Assembly: GCA_900466575.1 (NCBI GenBank)
Contig: UBMP01000020.1
Location: forward strand, 310,001-374,000
Source: Hyphomicrobiales bacterium
Lineage (GTDB): Bacteria; Pseudomonadota; Alphaproteobacteria; Rhizobiales; Rhizobiaceae
DNA length: 64,000 nt
Direction: 5' to 3'
This document shows positions 7,982-16,248 of this stretch, piece after piece; position 1 is the first letter of the stretch; the number at the start of each line of letters is the position of its first letter. The position numbers and the translations under genes were made by a program. The notes below the pieces were generated by a model that did no database searches, had not been told where the DNA came from, and saw only the letters and a list, made by a program, of their open reading frames with translations.

Positions 7982-9574
7982 TCAGTCCTTCTTGACCAGA
8001 CGATAGAAGACGAAGTCCGGCAGTGCGCCGTTGACATAGCCCGAGACGTTCTTGGCCATGGCGACCTGCGCTGCGGCCTGGAACATGACGACGATTGGCG
8101 AATTGGCCTGCACCTTTTTCTGAAGGTCGATATACATCTGGTCGCGCTTGGCCGGATCGGCTTCGGCGCGGGCGGCCAGCGTTCCCTTGTTCATGTCATC
8201 CGGAACGGCCCAGGCGTTGCGCCAGGTCGTGGTGGACTGATAGTGGCCGTCGCTGTTGTCGGCATTGTAGGCAAAGGCCGACGCGTTGGAATCCGGATCC
8301 ATGAAGTCCGGCCCCCAATAGAGCAGCATGGCCTCATGCGTGCGGGCGCGATACTTGGTAATGACCTGCGAGCCCGTGCCGGGGAAGATCTTGAAGTCAA
8401 TACCGCCCTTGGCAAAGCTGGCCTGCAGCGCCTGCGCCATATCGGTGAAAGGCGAGGAGTTGATCACGTCAAGCGTCGCGGTGATCGGCGTCTTGATGCC
8501 TGCGTCGGCGAGGATCTTCTTCGCCTTGTCCGGATCGTAGGTGTAGGGCGTGTCGTTCAGCGCGCCGGGGAAGCCCTTCGGCCAGAAGGCCTGATGGATT
8601 TCCATCTGGCCCTTTAGGATCGTGTCCGTCATGCCCTTGTAGTCGACCAGATAGCGTGCGGCTTCCCAGACGGCCGGATTGGTGAGGTCCTTGTCCTTCT
8701 GATTGAGGCTGAGGAAGTGGACGGCGGCCTGCGGATAGGTTTCGATCTTGAACGTGCCGCTGGTCTGCACGGCGGCGATCTGGTCCGGCGTCAGGTTCTT
8801 GGCGATATCGACATCGCCCGACTTGAGCATCAGCTGCTGGGTGGCCGATTCCGCCACATGGCGGATGGCAACGGACTTGATGGCCGGCGCCCCGCCGAAA
8901 TAGAACGGGTTGGCGGCAAGGTTGATCAGCTGACCGGGCTTGAAGGCCTTGAGCACGAAGGGGCCGGTGCCGGCAGAATTCGCCTTCAGCCAGGCATTCC
9001 CGAGATCGCCGCCCTTGTTATTGGCTTCGACCGTCTTGCCGTCAACGATCGAGGCTGGACGCGAGGCGAGAACGTTGAGCACGAAGGCCGAGGAGAAGTC
9101 GCCGGTATACTTGACCGTGACCGTGTTGCCGTCCGCCTTGACCATGCTGTCGAAATTGTCGGGCGTCCAGCCAAGCTGGGTCAGAAGGAAGGCGGGCGCC
9201 TTGTTCAGCTTGAGAACGCGCTTCCAGGAATAGACGACGTCCTCGGCGCGGAGCGGATTGCCGGAGGAGAACTTGACGCCGTCGCGCAGTGTGAAGGTGA
9301 TCGTCTTGGCCGCATCGTCGGCCTTCCAGGACGTTGCAAGACCGGGCGAAAGCTTCTGGAGATCGGTCGCATCGTACTGCACCAGGCGGTCATAGGTTTG
9401 CGTGACATATTCGCCGGAGGAGAATTCGTAAGCTTCAGCCGGATCGATGCTGACGATGTCGTCGATGTTCTCGGCCACGACGAGCGTGCTCTTCGGCGTG
9501 GCGGCGTCAGCCTGCAGGGTCGTCAGCGGCATCAGCGCCGTGGCGGCGAAAAGAGCTGCGGTGACATGTTTCAT
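7982..9574 (-). CDS. Peptide/nickel-type ABC transporter substrate-binding protein (SBP family 5)
   Basis: Periplasmic solute-binding protein of 530 residues in the DppA/OppA family. A Sec signal peptide ends around LQADA (residue 24). The mature start VVAENIDDIVSIDPAEAYEFSSGEY, the motif ITFTLRDGVKFSSGNPL and the RHVAESATQQLMLKSGDVDIAKNL region are typical. ATG at 9574 has GAGGAG eight or nine bases upstream; the longer frame to 9628 lacks such a site. The matching permeases and ATPases are in the divergent operon at 10.3-13.9 kb, so the system is split across two transcripts around its regulator. Confidence 0.93.
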   Translation of the reverse strand: MKHVTAALFAATALMPLTTLQADAATPKSTLVVAENIDDIVSIDPAEAYEFSSGEYVTQTYDRLVQYDATDLQKLSPGLATSWKADDAAKTITFTLRDGVKFSSGNPLRAEDVVYSWKRVLKLNKAPAFLLTQLGWTPDNFDSMVKADGNTVTVKYTGDFSSAFVLNVLASRPASIVDGKTVEANNKGGDLGNAWLKANSAGTGPFVLKAFKPGQLINLAANPFYFGGAPAIKSVAIRHVAESATQQLMLKSGDVDIAKNLTPDQIAAVQTSGTFKIETYPQAAVHFLSLNQKDKDLTNPAVWEAARYLVDYKGMTDTILKGQMEIHQAFWPKGFPGALNDTPYTYDPDKAKKILADAGIKTPITATLDVINSSPFTDMAQALQASFAKGGIDFKIFPGTGSQVITKYRARTHEAMLLYWGPDFMDPDSNASAFAYNADNSDGHYQSTTTWRNAWAVPDDMNKGTLAARAEADPAKRDQMYIDLQKKVQANSPIVVMFQAAAQVAMAKNVSGYVNGALPDFVFYRLVKKD

Positions 9575-9644
9575 GATCTTGTTCTCCTCTGTCTCGAGCG
9601 TTCTTGTTGTTGGTTCGGGGCAGTCCAATTCGGTCGGGCGGCTC

Positions 9645-10238
9645 TCACCGCGCGGTGCGATAGACGGGGACGGTGCCGGTCCAGAGCACGCGTACCGTCT
9701 CGTTCGTATCGTTCCACCAGGCGTGCGGACGGTTGCCGCGAAAGTGCAGGCTGTCGCCGGGCCGCATGATATATTCGACGCCGTCCAGCATCTGGGTCAG
9801 CTTGCCCTCAAGAACGAAGAGAATTTCCTCGCCCTCATGGCTCACGGTTTCGGAATGGAAGCCGGGCGGAATGTTCAGCACGAAGGACGAGAGCTGGTTG
9901 CCCGCAAAATCGGCCGCCACGCGCTCGTAGATCATCTCGGAGCCGGGGACGGAAAAGGTCTCCCGCTCGCCCTGCCGTGTCAGTGCGTCGTTGGCGCCGG
10001 GCGAGGCTATGAAGTAGTCGACGCCGACATTGAGGCTATGCGCAATCTGCGCCAGCGTGCCCAGGGAAGGGGTCGCAAGGTCGCGCTCCACCTGGCTCAG
10101 ATAGCCGGGTGTGATGCCCGCCGCCTCGCAGATGTCGCGCAATGTCATGTGCAATTGCCGCCGCCGGGCGCGGATCAGCGCGCCGACCTTCGGCTTTTGT
10201 GGTTCTTGTGTGGAAATCGCAAGTGGGGCAGCGGTCAT
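9645..10238 (-). CDS. XRE-family regulator with C-terminal cupin domain
   Basis: A 197-residue regulator: helix-turn-helix at about 20-75 (LIRARRRQLHMTLRDICEAAG, then ITPGYLSQVERDLATPSLGTL) and a double-stranded beta-helix cupin at about 105-190 (HEGEEILFVLEG, then GDSLHFRGNRPHAWWN). This class often senses a small ligand through the cupin. It lies between the two arms of the peptide ABC system, and the AAAATT repeats in the divergent gap are likely its operators. ATG at 10238 is preferred to the in-frame start at 10292, because the longer form would place the operators inside the gene. Confidence 0.9.
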   Translation of the reverse strand: MTAAPLAISTQEPQKPKVGALIRARRRQLHMTLRDICEAAGITPGYLSQVERDLATPSLGTLAQIAHSLNVGVDYFIASPGANDALTRQGERETFSVPGSEMIYERVAADFAGNQLSSFVLNIPPGFHSETVSHEGEEILFVLEGKLTQMLDGVEYIMRPGDSLHFRGNRPHAWWNDTNETVRVLWTGTVPVYRTAR

Positions 10239-10246
10239 TTTCGGAG

Positions 10247-10323
10247 CCAGTAAAATTTGTTTGATGAAAACAAAATTATTTGTATGTTCCAAGAAGAATT
10301 TTACTGGAACTAAAATTTTTTAG
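10247..10323. promoter_or_regulatory. Divergent control region with AAAATT operator array
   Basis: CCAGTAAAATT (10247-10257) and AATTTTACTGG (10297-10307) form a perfect 11-base inverted repeat. AAAATT also occurs at 10272-10277 and inside the palindrome CTAAAA-TT-TTTTAG (10310-10323). The three direct copies start at 10252, 10272 and 10312, that is 20 and 40 bases apart, on one face of the helix. This is the only strongly AT-rich stretch nearby and lies between the XRE-cupin gene and the permease operon. Confidence 0.65.
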
Positions 10324-10338
10324 CCGAGGAGATTGGGT

Positions 10339-11412
10339 GTGGCGACTGAGACCCCCTTTCCCGACGCCGCACCCAAGCGCGGTGCGGGGGCCAAGCGCAC
10401 CCGCAAAGCGGCGTTGCGTCTGGCTGGCATCGCATTGTCGCTCATCGTCACGCTGCTCGGCCTGATCGCCATCACCTTCTTCATCGGCCGCGTGGTGCCC
10501 ATCGACCCGGCGCTCGCCGTCGTGGGCGACCGCGCACCGAAGGCCGTCTATCAGGCGGCCCGTGTCCAGCTCGGCCTCGACAAGCCGCTGATCGTGCAAT
10601 TCGTGAATTACGTGAAGGCGGTGGCGACCGGCGATCTGGGCATGTCGGTCTCGACCGGCCGGCCGGTGCTGCAGGACCTCAAGGAAGTCTTCCCCGCGAC
10701 GCTCGAAATGGCCACCCTCGGCATCCTCATCGGCATCGCGCTCGGCGTTCCCATGGGCGTTCATGCCGCCGCCCGTCAGGGAAGCTGGACGGACCAGATC
10801 ATCCGCGTCGTCGGCTTGGCCGGCTATGCGATCCCGGCCTTCTGGCTAGGCCTCGTCGGACTCGCGGTCTTCTATGCCCGCCTGCAATGGGTGGATGGAC
10901 CCGGCCGCGTCGATATCGCCTATGATGGCCTCGTCACGCCGGTGACTGGCCTGATTCTGGTCGATAGCCTCTTGGCGGGCGAGACGGAAATCTTCTTCAA
11001 CGCCATCGGCCATCTCGTGCTGCCGGCCAGCATTCTCGGCTTCTTCAGCCTCGCCTATATCGCCCGCATGACGCGCTCCTTCATGCTCGACCAGCTCGCG
11101 CAGGAATATATCGTGACCGCCCGCGTCAAGGGCTTGCCCGAACGGATCGTTATCTGGCGGCATGCCTTCCGACCGATCCTCGTGCCGCTGATCACCGTTT
11201 GCGCACTCTCCTATGCTGCCCTTCTGGAAGGCTCGGTGATGATCGAGACGATCTTCTCCTGGCCAGGCATCGGCAATTATCTCACCGTCGCCCTGCTCAA
11301 TGCCGACATGGCCGCAGTGCTCGGCGCAACGCTGCTCATCGGCATGGTCTTCATTTTCATCAACAAGGTTAGCGACGCGCTCTACAACGTCCTTGACCCG
11401 CGCGCGAGGTAA
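10339..11412 (+). CDS. Peptide/nickel-type ABC transporter permease, DppB-like
   Basis: A 357-residue inner-membrane permease with an N-terminal helix (LAGIALSLIVTLLGLIAITFFIGRVVP) and a core of five further helices. The EAA-type coupling loop is in YIVTARVKGLPERIVIWRHAFRPIL. The DppB fingerprint QLGLDKPLIVQFVNYV, followed by GDLGMSVSTGRPV, is present. I chose GTG at 10339, seven bases after GAGGAG; the TTG at 10333 is too close. It is the first gene of the plus-strand operon directly after the AAAATT operators and pairs with the permease that follows. Confidence 0.92.
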   Translation: MATETPFPDAAPKRGAGAKRTRKAALRLAGIALSLIVTLLGLIAITFFIGRVVPIDPALAVVGDRAPKAVYQAARVQLGLDKPLIVQFVNYVKAVATGDLGMSVSTGRPVLQDLKEVFPATLEMATLGILIGIALGVPMGVHAAARQGSWTDQIIRVVGLAGYAIPAFWLGLVGLAVFYARLQWVDGPGRVDIAYDGLVTPVTGLILVDSLLAGETEIFFNAIGHLVLPASILGFFSLAYIARMTRSFMLDQLAQEYIVTARVKGLPERIVIWRHAFRPILVPLITVCALSYAALLEGSVMIETIFSWPGIGNYLTVALLNADMAAVLGATLLIGMVFIFINKVSDALYNVLDPRAR

Positions 11413-11417
11413 CGGGA

Positions 11418-12329
11418 ATGGCCTTTACCGACATGCGCAACTGGCTTCTCGATGAAAGCCCCGCTTCCCGCCGTCAGGCACGCTGGGGCCGGATCTTCCG
11501 CATTTCGCTCGCCTTTCGCGGCAATGCGCTGGCCATGGTCGGCCTCGTCATCGTTCTGGCCCTGATCGCCATGGCGGCCTTCGCGCCATGGATCGCCACG
11601 CACGATCCGATCGCGCAGGACACCTATGCGCGTCTGCGCCCGCCGAGCGCCGCCAACTGGATGGGCACCGACGAACTCGGCCGCGACATCTGGTCCCGCG
11701 TGGTCTTCGGCGCGCGCATCACGCTCGCCATCGTTATTCTGGTCGCCGTCCTCGCCGCCCCCGCCGGCCTGCTGATCGGGGCCACGGCCGGCTATCTCGG
11801 CGGCTGGGTCGATCGCGTGCTGATGGGCATCACCGACATTTTCCTCTCCATGCCGAAGCTGATCCTGGCGCTGGCGCTCGTCGCAGCCCTTGGCCCCGGC
11901 ATCGAGAATGCCATCCTCGCGATCGCCGTCACCTCCTGGCCAAGCTATGCCCGCATCGCGCGGGCCGAAACGCTCACCTTCAAGAATGCCGATTTTATCG
12001 CCGCGAGCCGCCTGCAGGGTGCCTCAAGCTGGCGCATCGTCGTCGGCCACATCCTGCCGCTCTGCACCTCGTCCATGATCGTGCGCGTCACGCTCGATAT
12101 GGCCGGCATCATTCTCACCGCCGCCGGCCTCGGCTTCATCGGTCTCGGCGCGCAGCCGCCGCTGCCGGAATGGGGCGCGATGATCGCACGCGGCCGCACC
12201 TTCATTCTCGATCAATGGTGGGTCGCCACCATGCCAGGCTTCGCCATCATCACCGTCAGCCTCGGCTTCTGCTTCCTTGGCGACGGCTTGCGCGACGTGC
12301 TCGACCCCAAGAGCGGAGAAAAGCATTGA
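11418..12329 (+). CDS. Peptide/nickel-type ABC transporter permease, DppC-like
   Basis: A 303-residue second permease. An OppC-type N-terminal part runs to about residue 70, with the motif WMGTDELGRDIWSRVVFGARITL, followed by the permease core with coupling loop DFIAASRLQGASSWRIVVGHILP. It starts six bases after the previous stop and ends in a TTGA overlap with the first ATPase gene, as in tightly coupled operons. It forms the membrane channel with the DppB-like subunit. Confidence 0.92.
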   Translation: MAFTDMRNWLLDESPASRRQARWGRIFRISLAFRGNALAMVGLVIVLALIAMAAFAPWIATHDPIAQDTYARLRPPSAANWMGTDELGRDIWSRVVFGARITLAIVILVAVLAAPAGLLIGATAGYLGGWVDRVLMGITDIFLSMPKLILALALVAALGPGIENAILAIAVTSWPSYARIARAETLTFKNADFIAASRLQGASSWRIVVGHILPLCTSSMIVRVTLDMAGIILTAAGLGFIGLGAQPPLPEWGAMIARGRTFILDQWWVATMPGFAIITVSLGFCFLGDGLRDVLDPKSGEKH

Positions 12330-13162
12330 GCGCGCCCCTTCTTGCCGTCGAAAATCTGAAAGTCACTTTCCCCAGCCCCTCCGGCCCGGTGGATGTGGTC
12401 AAGGGCCTGTCCTTCGAACTCGGCCGCGAGCGGCTCGGCATTGTCGGCGAAAGCGGGTCTGGCAAGTCCATGACCGGCCGCTCCATCCTCGGCCTCGTGC
12501 GCGCACCCGGCAAGGTCAGCGCCACGCGGCTGGAATTCGACGGCATCGACCTTCTCAAGCAGGGCGAGAAGGGCATGCGCGCCATTCGCGGCGCCCGCAT
12601 TTCCATGGTGATGCAGGACCCGAAATTCTCGCTCAATCCGGTCATGACGGTGGGCGAACAGATCGCGGAAGCCCTTGTCGCCCACAAGCGCCTGCCGCGC
12701 CGCGAGATCGCCGCCCGCGTCCGCGCCATGCTGGAGGCCGTGCGGATCAACGATCCGGATCGCGTCGCCGGGCTCTATCCGCACGAGATTTCCGGTGGCA
12801 TGGGCCAGCGCGTGATGATCGCGATGATGCTGATCCCCGAGCCGGATATCCTGATTGCCGACGAACCGACTTCGGCGCTCGACGTCTCGGTACAGGCGCA
12901 GGTTCTCGACATCATTGACGCTCTGGTCCGCAACAAGGGCATGGGCCTGATCCTGATCAGCCACGACCTGAACCTCGTCGCGCATTATTGCGACCGCGTG
13001 CTGGTGATGAATGCCGGCCGGGTGGTCGAGGATTGCGCCGCTTCGGAACTCAAGAACGCGCAACATCCCTACACGCGCGGCCTGCTCGCCGCCCAGCCGC
13101 GGCTCGACGAGACGCGTGACGAACTGCCGGTCATCGACCGCACCACCTGGAGCGCCGCATGA
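12326..13162 (+). CDS. Peptide/nickel-type ABC transporter ATP-binding protein, DppD-like
   Basis: A 278-residue ATPase: Walker A GESGSGKS near residue 43, Q-loop VMQDPKFSLNP, signature EISGGMGQR and Walker [13 protein letters not shown]. The start is TTG at 12326, overlapping the previous stop, with GGAG upstream. The open frame extends much further back inside the permease gene, but that part is a shadow. It probably forms a heterodimer with the following ATPase. Confidence 0.9.
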   Translation: MSAPLLAVENLKVTFPSPSGPVDVVKGLSFELGRERLGIVGESGSGKSMTGRSILGLVRAPGKVSATRLEFDGIDLLKQGEKGMRAIRGARISMVMQDPKFSLNPVMTVGEQIAEALVAHKRLPRREIAARVRAMLEAVRINDPDRVAGLYPHEISGGMGQRVMIAMMLIPEPDILIADEPTSALDVSVQAQVLDIIDALVRNKGMGLILISHDLNLVAHYCDRVLVMNAGRVVEDCAASELKNAQHPYTRGLLAAQPRLDETRDELPVIDRTTWSAA

Positions 13163-13899
13163 CCGCGATCCATATCGACAATCTCGACGTCTCCTATGGC
13201 GAGACGCAGATCACCCACAATGTGAGCATCGACGTCGAGGAAGGCGGCAGCTTCGCCCTCGTCGGCGAAAGCGGCTCGGGCAAATCGACGGTGCTGAAGG
13301 CCATTGCGGGCCTGGCACCCGAATGGCGCGGCACGATCGAGATCTTCGGTAAGCCGCGCAGCCACGGCATCGACCCCGATTTTGCGCGTACCTGCCAGAT
13401 GGTGTTCCAGGACCCTTACGGCTCGCTACATCCGCGCAAGACGGTGGATGCGACGCTGATGGAGCCGCTGAACATTCAAGGGTTAAGCGATCATAACGAG
13501 CGTATCGTTGCCATCCTCAAGGATGTCGGCCTCGATAACCGTTTCCGTTTCCGCTATCCGCACCAGCTTTCCGGCGGCCAGCGCCAGCGCGTGGCGATTG
13601 CCCGCGCGCTGATCGTTGAGCCGAAGCTGCTGCTGCTGGACGAGCCGACCTCCGCGCTCGATGTCTCGGTCCAGGCCGAAATCCTCAACCTCTTGAAGCG
13701 ATTGCGGCGGGAACGCGGGTTGGCCTATCTGATGGTCACACACAACCTGCCCATCGTTTCCTTCCTTTGCGACCGTCTTGCCGTCATGCGCGGTGGGCGG
13801 ATCGTGGAAACCGCCGATGCCGAAAACCTGAAAAAGGGGCATCTGCAGCACGAATACAGCCGGGAGCTCTTAGCGCTCTCTGCCCCTCCAGCCGTCTGA
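13159..13899 (+). CDS. Peptide/nickel-type ABC transporter ATP-binding protein, DppF-like
   Basis: A 246-residue second ATPase overlapping the first by ATGA. It shows Walker [11 protein letters not shown]-loop [16 protein letters not shown] (typical of the DppF/OppF half), signature QLSGGQRQR, Walker [13 protein letters not shown] and the H-loop VTHN. It is shorter than many DppF proteins (about 320 residues) because it lacks the long C-terminal oligopeptide tail. Confidence 0.91.
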   Translation: MTAIHIDNLDVSYGETQITHNVSIDVEEGGSFALVGESGSGKSTVLKAIAGLAPEWRGTIEIFGKPRSHGIDPDFARTCQMVFQDPYGSLHPRKTVDATLMEPLNIQGLSDHNERIVAILKDVGLDNRFRFRYPHQLSGGQRQRVAIARALIVEPKLLLLDEPTSALDVSVQAEILNLLKRLRRERGLAYLMVTHNLPIVSFLCDRLAVMRGGRIVETADAENLKKGHLQHEYSRELLALSAPPAV

Positions 13900-13916
13900 C
13901 CATTCGGAGAATACCC

Positions 13917-14420
13917 ATGAACAGGGACTACACCGCAGCGCTTGCGGATTTCGACTGCGCCATTGCTACCGACACCAGCGGCGACGCGCCCTGGATCGCG
14001 CTGCAGACGCTGGTCCGCGAGGTCATCGGCGCCAAGCTCTTCACCGTCATGCTCTCCGACATGAAGGCCGGCCTAGCACGCCGCGCCTATACGTCCGATC
14101 CGGCGAACTACCCCGCCTCCGGCACCAAGCCGACCCACCGCAACGAATGGTTCGACATTGTCCACGGCGAGCGCCGCGCCTTCGTCGCCAACACGATAGA
14201 AGACATCGCGAAGGTCTTCCCCGACCATGAGCTGATCAAGTCGCTCGGCTGCGAGTCCGTCATCAACCTGCCGGTCTATATCGGCGGCGAGATGTTAGGC
14301 ACGGTCAACTGTCTGGACGTGGCGCATCACTACACGCCGGAACGCGTGGAAGGGGCAAAGAACCTCCTCAATATCCCGGCAAAGCTCGCCTTCCTGATTG
14401 CAGGCAACCAGGGGCTCTGA
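13917..14420 (+). CDS. GAF domain-containing protein
   Basis: A 167-residue soluble protein consisting of little more than one GAF domain (about residues 25-160; VREVIGAKLFTVMLSDMKAG, then VINLPVYIGGEMLGTVNCLD). There is no attached output domain. CGGAGA precedes ATG at 13917, 17 bases after the ATPase stop, so it belongs to the transporter operon. It could act as a small-ligand binder or helper enzyme for the imported compound. The cysteines expected of free-methionine-sulfoxide reductase are not evident, so I leave the function open. Confidence 0.78.
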   Translation: MNRDYTAALADFDCAIATDTSGDAPWIALQTLVREVIGAKLFTVMLSDMKAGLARRAYTSDPANYPASGTKPTHRNEWFDIVHGERRAFVANTIEDIAKVFPDHELIKSLGCESVINLPVYIGGEMLGTVNCLDVAHHYTPERVEGAKNLLNIPAKLAFLIAGNQGL

Positions 14421-14436
14421 GCCCTTCCAGGGCTCA
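14418..14436. terminator. Short hairpin at the end of the GAF gene
   Basis: TGAGCCCT-TCC-AGGGCTCA: a perfect 8-base stem with a 3-base loop that begins at the GAF stop codon. No T-run follows, so it is at best a weak or Rho-assisted terminator between convergent genes. Confidence 0.4.
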
Positions 14437-14512
14437 GCGATCCATACCCGCAGGCGTTCAGACGAGCTGGCGGTGGCTGAAGCGTCACGCGACATGGGCG
14501 CCCCTAAGCCTT

Positions 14513-15406
14513 CTACTCGTAATCCCCCAGTTCTTCGTGAATCGCCGTGATAATCTCGGAGCGCTGCTGCGCCGAGCGTCCGGCATGGGCGGCAAAGGTC
14601 AACGCCAGCAGCCGAACGGTGCTGAGCACCGTGGTGTGGGACGGGCCGAGCGCGAAACTCGCCACATGGCACGGCAGCACGACACTGGAATAGCGCTGCG
14701 CCTCCAGCATTGACGTGCGGTCGGTGATGGTGATGACATTGAGGCGGCTGGTTGCGGCGTGGCTCAGAATCGGCTTCAGGATCGGCTGGTGCGGCGGCAA
14801 CGTGACGAGGATCAGAACATCCTTCGGTCCGGTCATGGCCAGATCCTCCGCCCATGAGCCCTGATTGATCCCGAGGATCATCACGTCGTGTCGCAGCCGT
14901 GCGAACAGGAGGCGGGCATAACGGGCCACGCCTTCTTCTGTTCCCAGCCCGAGGACCCAGACCTTCGGTGCGGCCCCGATCAATTCGGCTGCCTCGCGCA
15001 CCTTGTCTGAACGCATCTCCTCGAAAGTCTTCGTGAGGTTCTTCAGCTCCAGTTCCAAATGTGCGCCGATGGTGCGGCCCAGTGCCACCTGTTCCGACTG
15101 CGTGACGGAGTAGCCGTAGGGCTCCGTCCGGTTGCGCTCCTCGCGCGCCTGCTGCCTCACCTCGTTGAAATCGGCATAACCGAGATGCTGGAAGAAACGC
15201 GCCGCCGTCGCCTTCGACACGCCAGCCATTTCGGCAATCTCGGTCGCCGAATGAGTGAGGATGTCGTCCTGGCGGTCGAGGATGAGCTGGGCAAGCTTCT
15301 GCTCGCCGGCCGTCAGCCGGGCGTAGCGTTCCTGAATGCGCAAGACGAGACGTGAGGCCAAGGTTCTCTCCGGGTTGCCGTCGCTCCTGAATAAAAAGAT
15401 TACCAT
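14513..15406 (-). CDS. MurR/RpiR-family regulator (HTH plus SIS domain)
   Basis: A 297-residue regulator: HTH_6 domain at about 20-95 (EQKLAQLILDRQDDILTHSA, then TEIAEMAGVSKATAARFFQHLG) and a SIS domain at about 130-260 (VWVLGLGTEEGVARYARLLFARL). In this family the SIS domain usually binds a phosphosugar or related ligand. It is divergent from the cyclo-ligase/ABC operon, and the 60-base gap holds four TGAAAC half-sites, the type of sequence RpiR proteins bind. It is therefore the likely controller of 15467-20335. Confidence 0.92.
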   Translation of the reverse strand: MVIFLFRSDGNPERTLASRLVLRIQERYARLTAGEQKLAQLILDRQDDILTHSATEIAEMAGVSKATAARFFQHLGYADFNEVRQQAREERNRTEPYGYSVTQSEQVALGRTIGAHLELELKNLTKTFEEMRSDKVREAAELIGAAPKVWVLGLGTEEGVARYARLLFARLRHDVMILGINQGSWAEDLAMTGPKDVLILVTLPPHQPILKPILSHAATSRLNVITITDRTSMLEAQRYSSVVLPCHVASFALGPSHTTVLSTVRLLALTFAAHAGRSAQQRSEIITAIHEELGDYE

Positions 15407-15420
15407 CCCTCTTGCAATAA

Positions 15421-15456
15421 TGAAACCGATGTTTCACAGTTATGAAACATTGAAAC
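15421..15456. promoter_or_regulatory. RpiR-type operator cluster
   Basis: TGAAAC-CGAT-GTTTCA (15421-15436) is a perfect 6-base inverted repeat. Two more TGAAAC copies follow at 15443-15448 and 15451-15456. All sit between the divergent RpiR and cyclo-ligase-like genes, only about ten bases before the latter's ribosome site, so bound regulator would block that promoter. Confidence 0.65.
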
Positions 15457-15466
15457 GGAGGTCAGC

Positions 15467-16204
15467 ATGGCGCAACCGCGCGTTTTTCGGCAAAAAGTAT
15501 GGGATAGCCTGAAGGCCGTTGCCCGTCCCGACACGCGGTTTCATCTGAGTTTCAGCGAGTTCATTCCCGATTTCGATGGTGTGGAGCAGGCCATCGACCG
15601 GTTGTCGTCGCTCGATGCGTGGAAGCAGAGCACGCTTGCCTTCGTGACACCGGACAATTCGATGACCGAAGTGCGGCGGCGGCTGATCGCCGAAGGCAAG
15701 CCCTTTGTCATGTCGACCTACAACATGCAGCGCGGCTTTCTTTATATGGAGCCCGGCAAGGTGAAGCCGGAGGAAGCGATTTTTGCCGCCTGGCTTGACG
15801 GCATGGAGCATTTCGCACGGCCGATCAATCTGGCCGAGCTGACGCATATCGGCCGCTTCGACTTTCTGGCGACGGGGGCTTCTGCCGTCACGCGGGACGG
15901 CATCCGCTTCGGCAAGGGACACACCTATTTCGATCTCGAATGGGGCATGTTCACCGATCTCGGTCTGGTCGATGAGGCCACGCCAGTCGTCACCGTGGTG
16001 CACGACGTGCAGGTCGTGGACGAGCATATGAATGCCAGCGGAACCGATATCCAGTCCGATTACATCGCCACGCCCTCCAGACTTTCGGCCATCGAGCGCA
16101 GTGGCCGCAGGCCACGCGGCATCCAATGGGACCGCCTGACGCGGGAAGAGATCCTCGCTACGCCGCCGCTGACGGAACTCGCGCATATGCGCGGCATCGT
16201 TTGA
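15467..16204 (+). CDS. 5-formyltetrahydrofolate cyclo-ligase-like protein, paralogue 1
   Basis: A 245-residue member of the cyclo-ligase (MTHFS/MTHFSD, COG0212) superfamily. The family loop appears as GIRFGKGHTYFDLEWGM near residues 145-161, where canonical enzymes have a Gly-rich RLGxGGGYYD loop. It is longer than housekeeping cyclo-ligases (about 190 residues) and shares with paralogue 2 an N-terminal VW...RFH..F.EFI.DF.G segment and a C-terminal IxWDRL...PPLxEL segment. CGGAGG precedes the ATG. It is first in an ABC importer operon, so it probably acts, with ATP, on the imported compound or on folate linked to it. Real folate activity is unproven. Confidence 0.75.
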   Translation: MAQPRVFRQKVWDSLKAVARPDTRFHLSFSEFIPDFDGVEQAIDRLSSLDAWKQSTLAFVTPDNSMTEVRRRLIAEGKPFVMSTYNMQRGFLYMEPGKVKPEEAIFAAWLDGMEHFARPINLAELTHIGRFDFLATGASAVTRDGIRFGKGHTYFDLEWGMFTDLGLVDEATPVVTVVHDVQVVDEHMNASGTDIQSDYIATPSRLSAIERSGRRPRGIQWDRLTREEILATPPLTELAHMRGIV

Positions 16205-16248
16205 CTTCAATAACAATAACTTCACTTCAGAGCAGGAGCAATTTTACA

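Noticed and set aside
15457-16248. TPP (thi-box) riboswitch before the NMT1-type importer genes
   Set aside because: No CTGAGA core or matching stems were found before 15467, 16249 or 1853; the TGAAAC operators explain control of the former operon.
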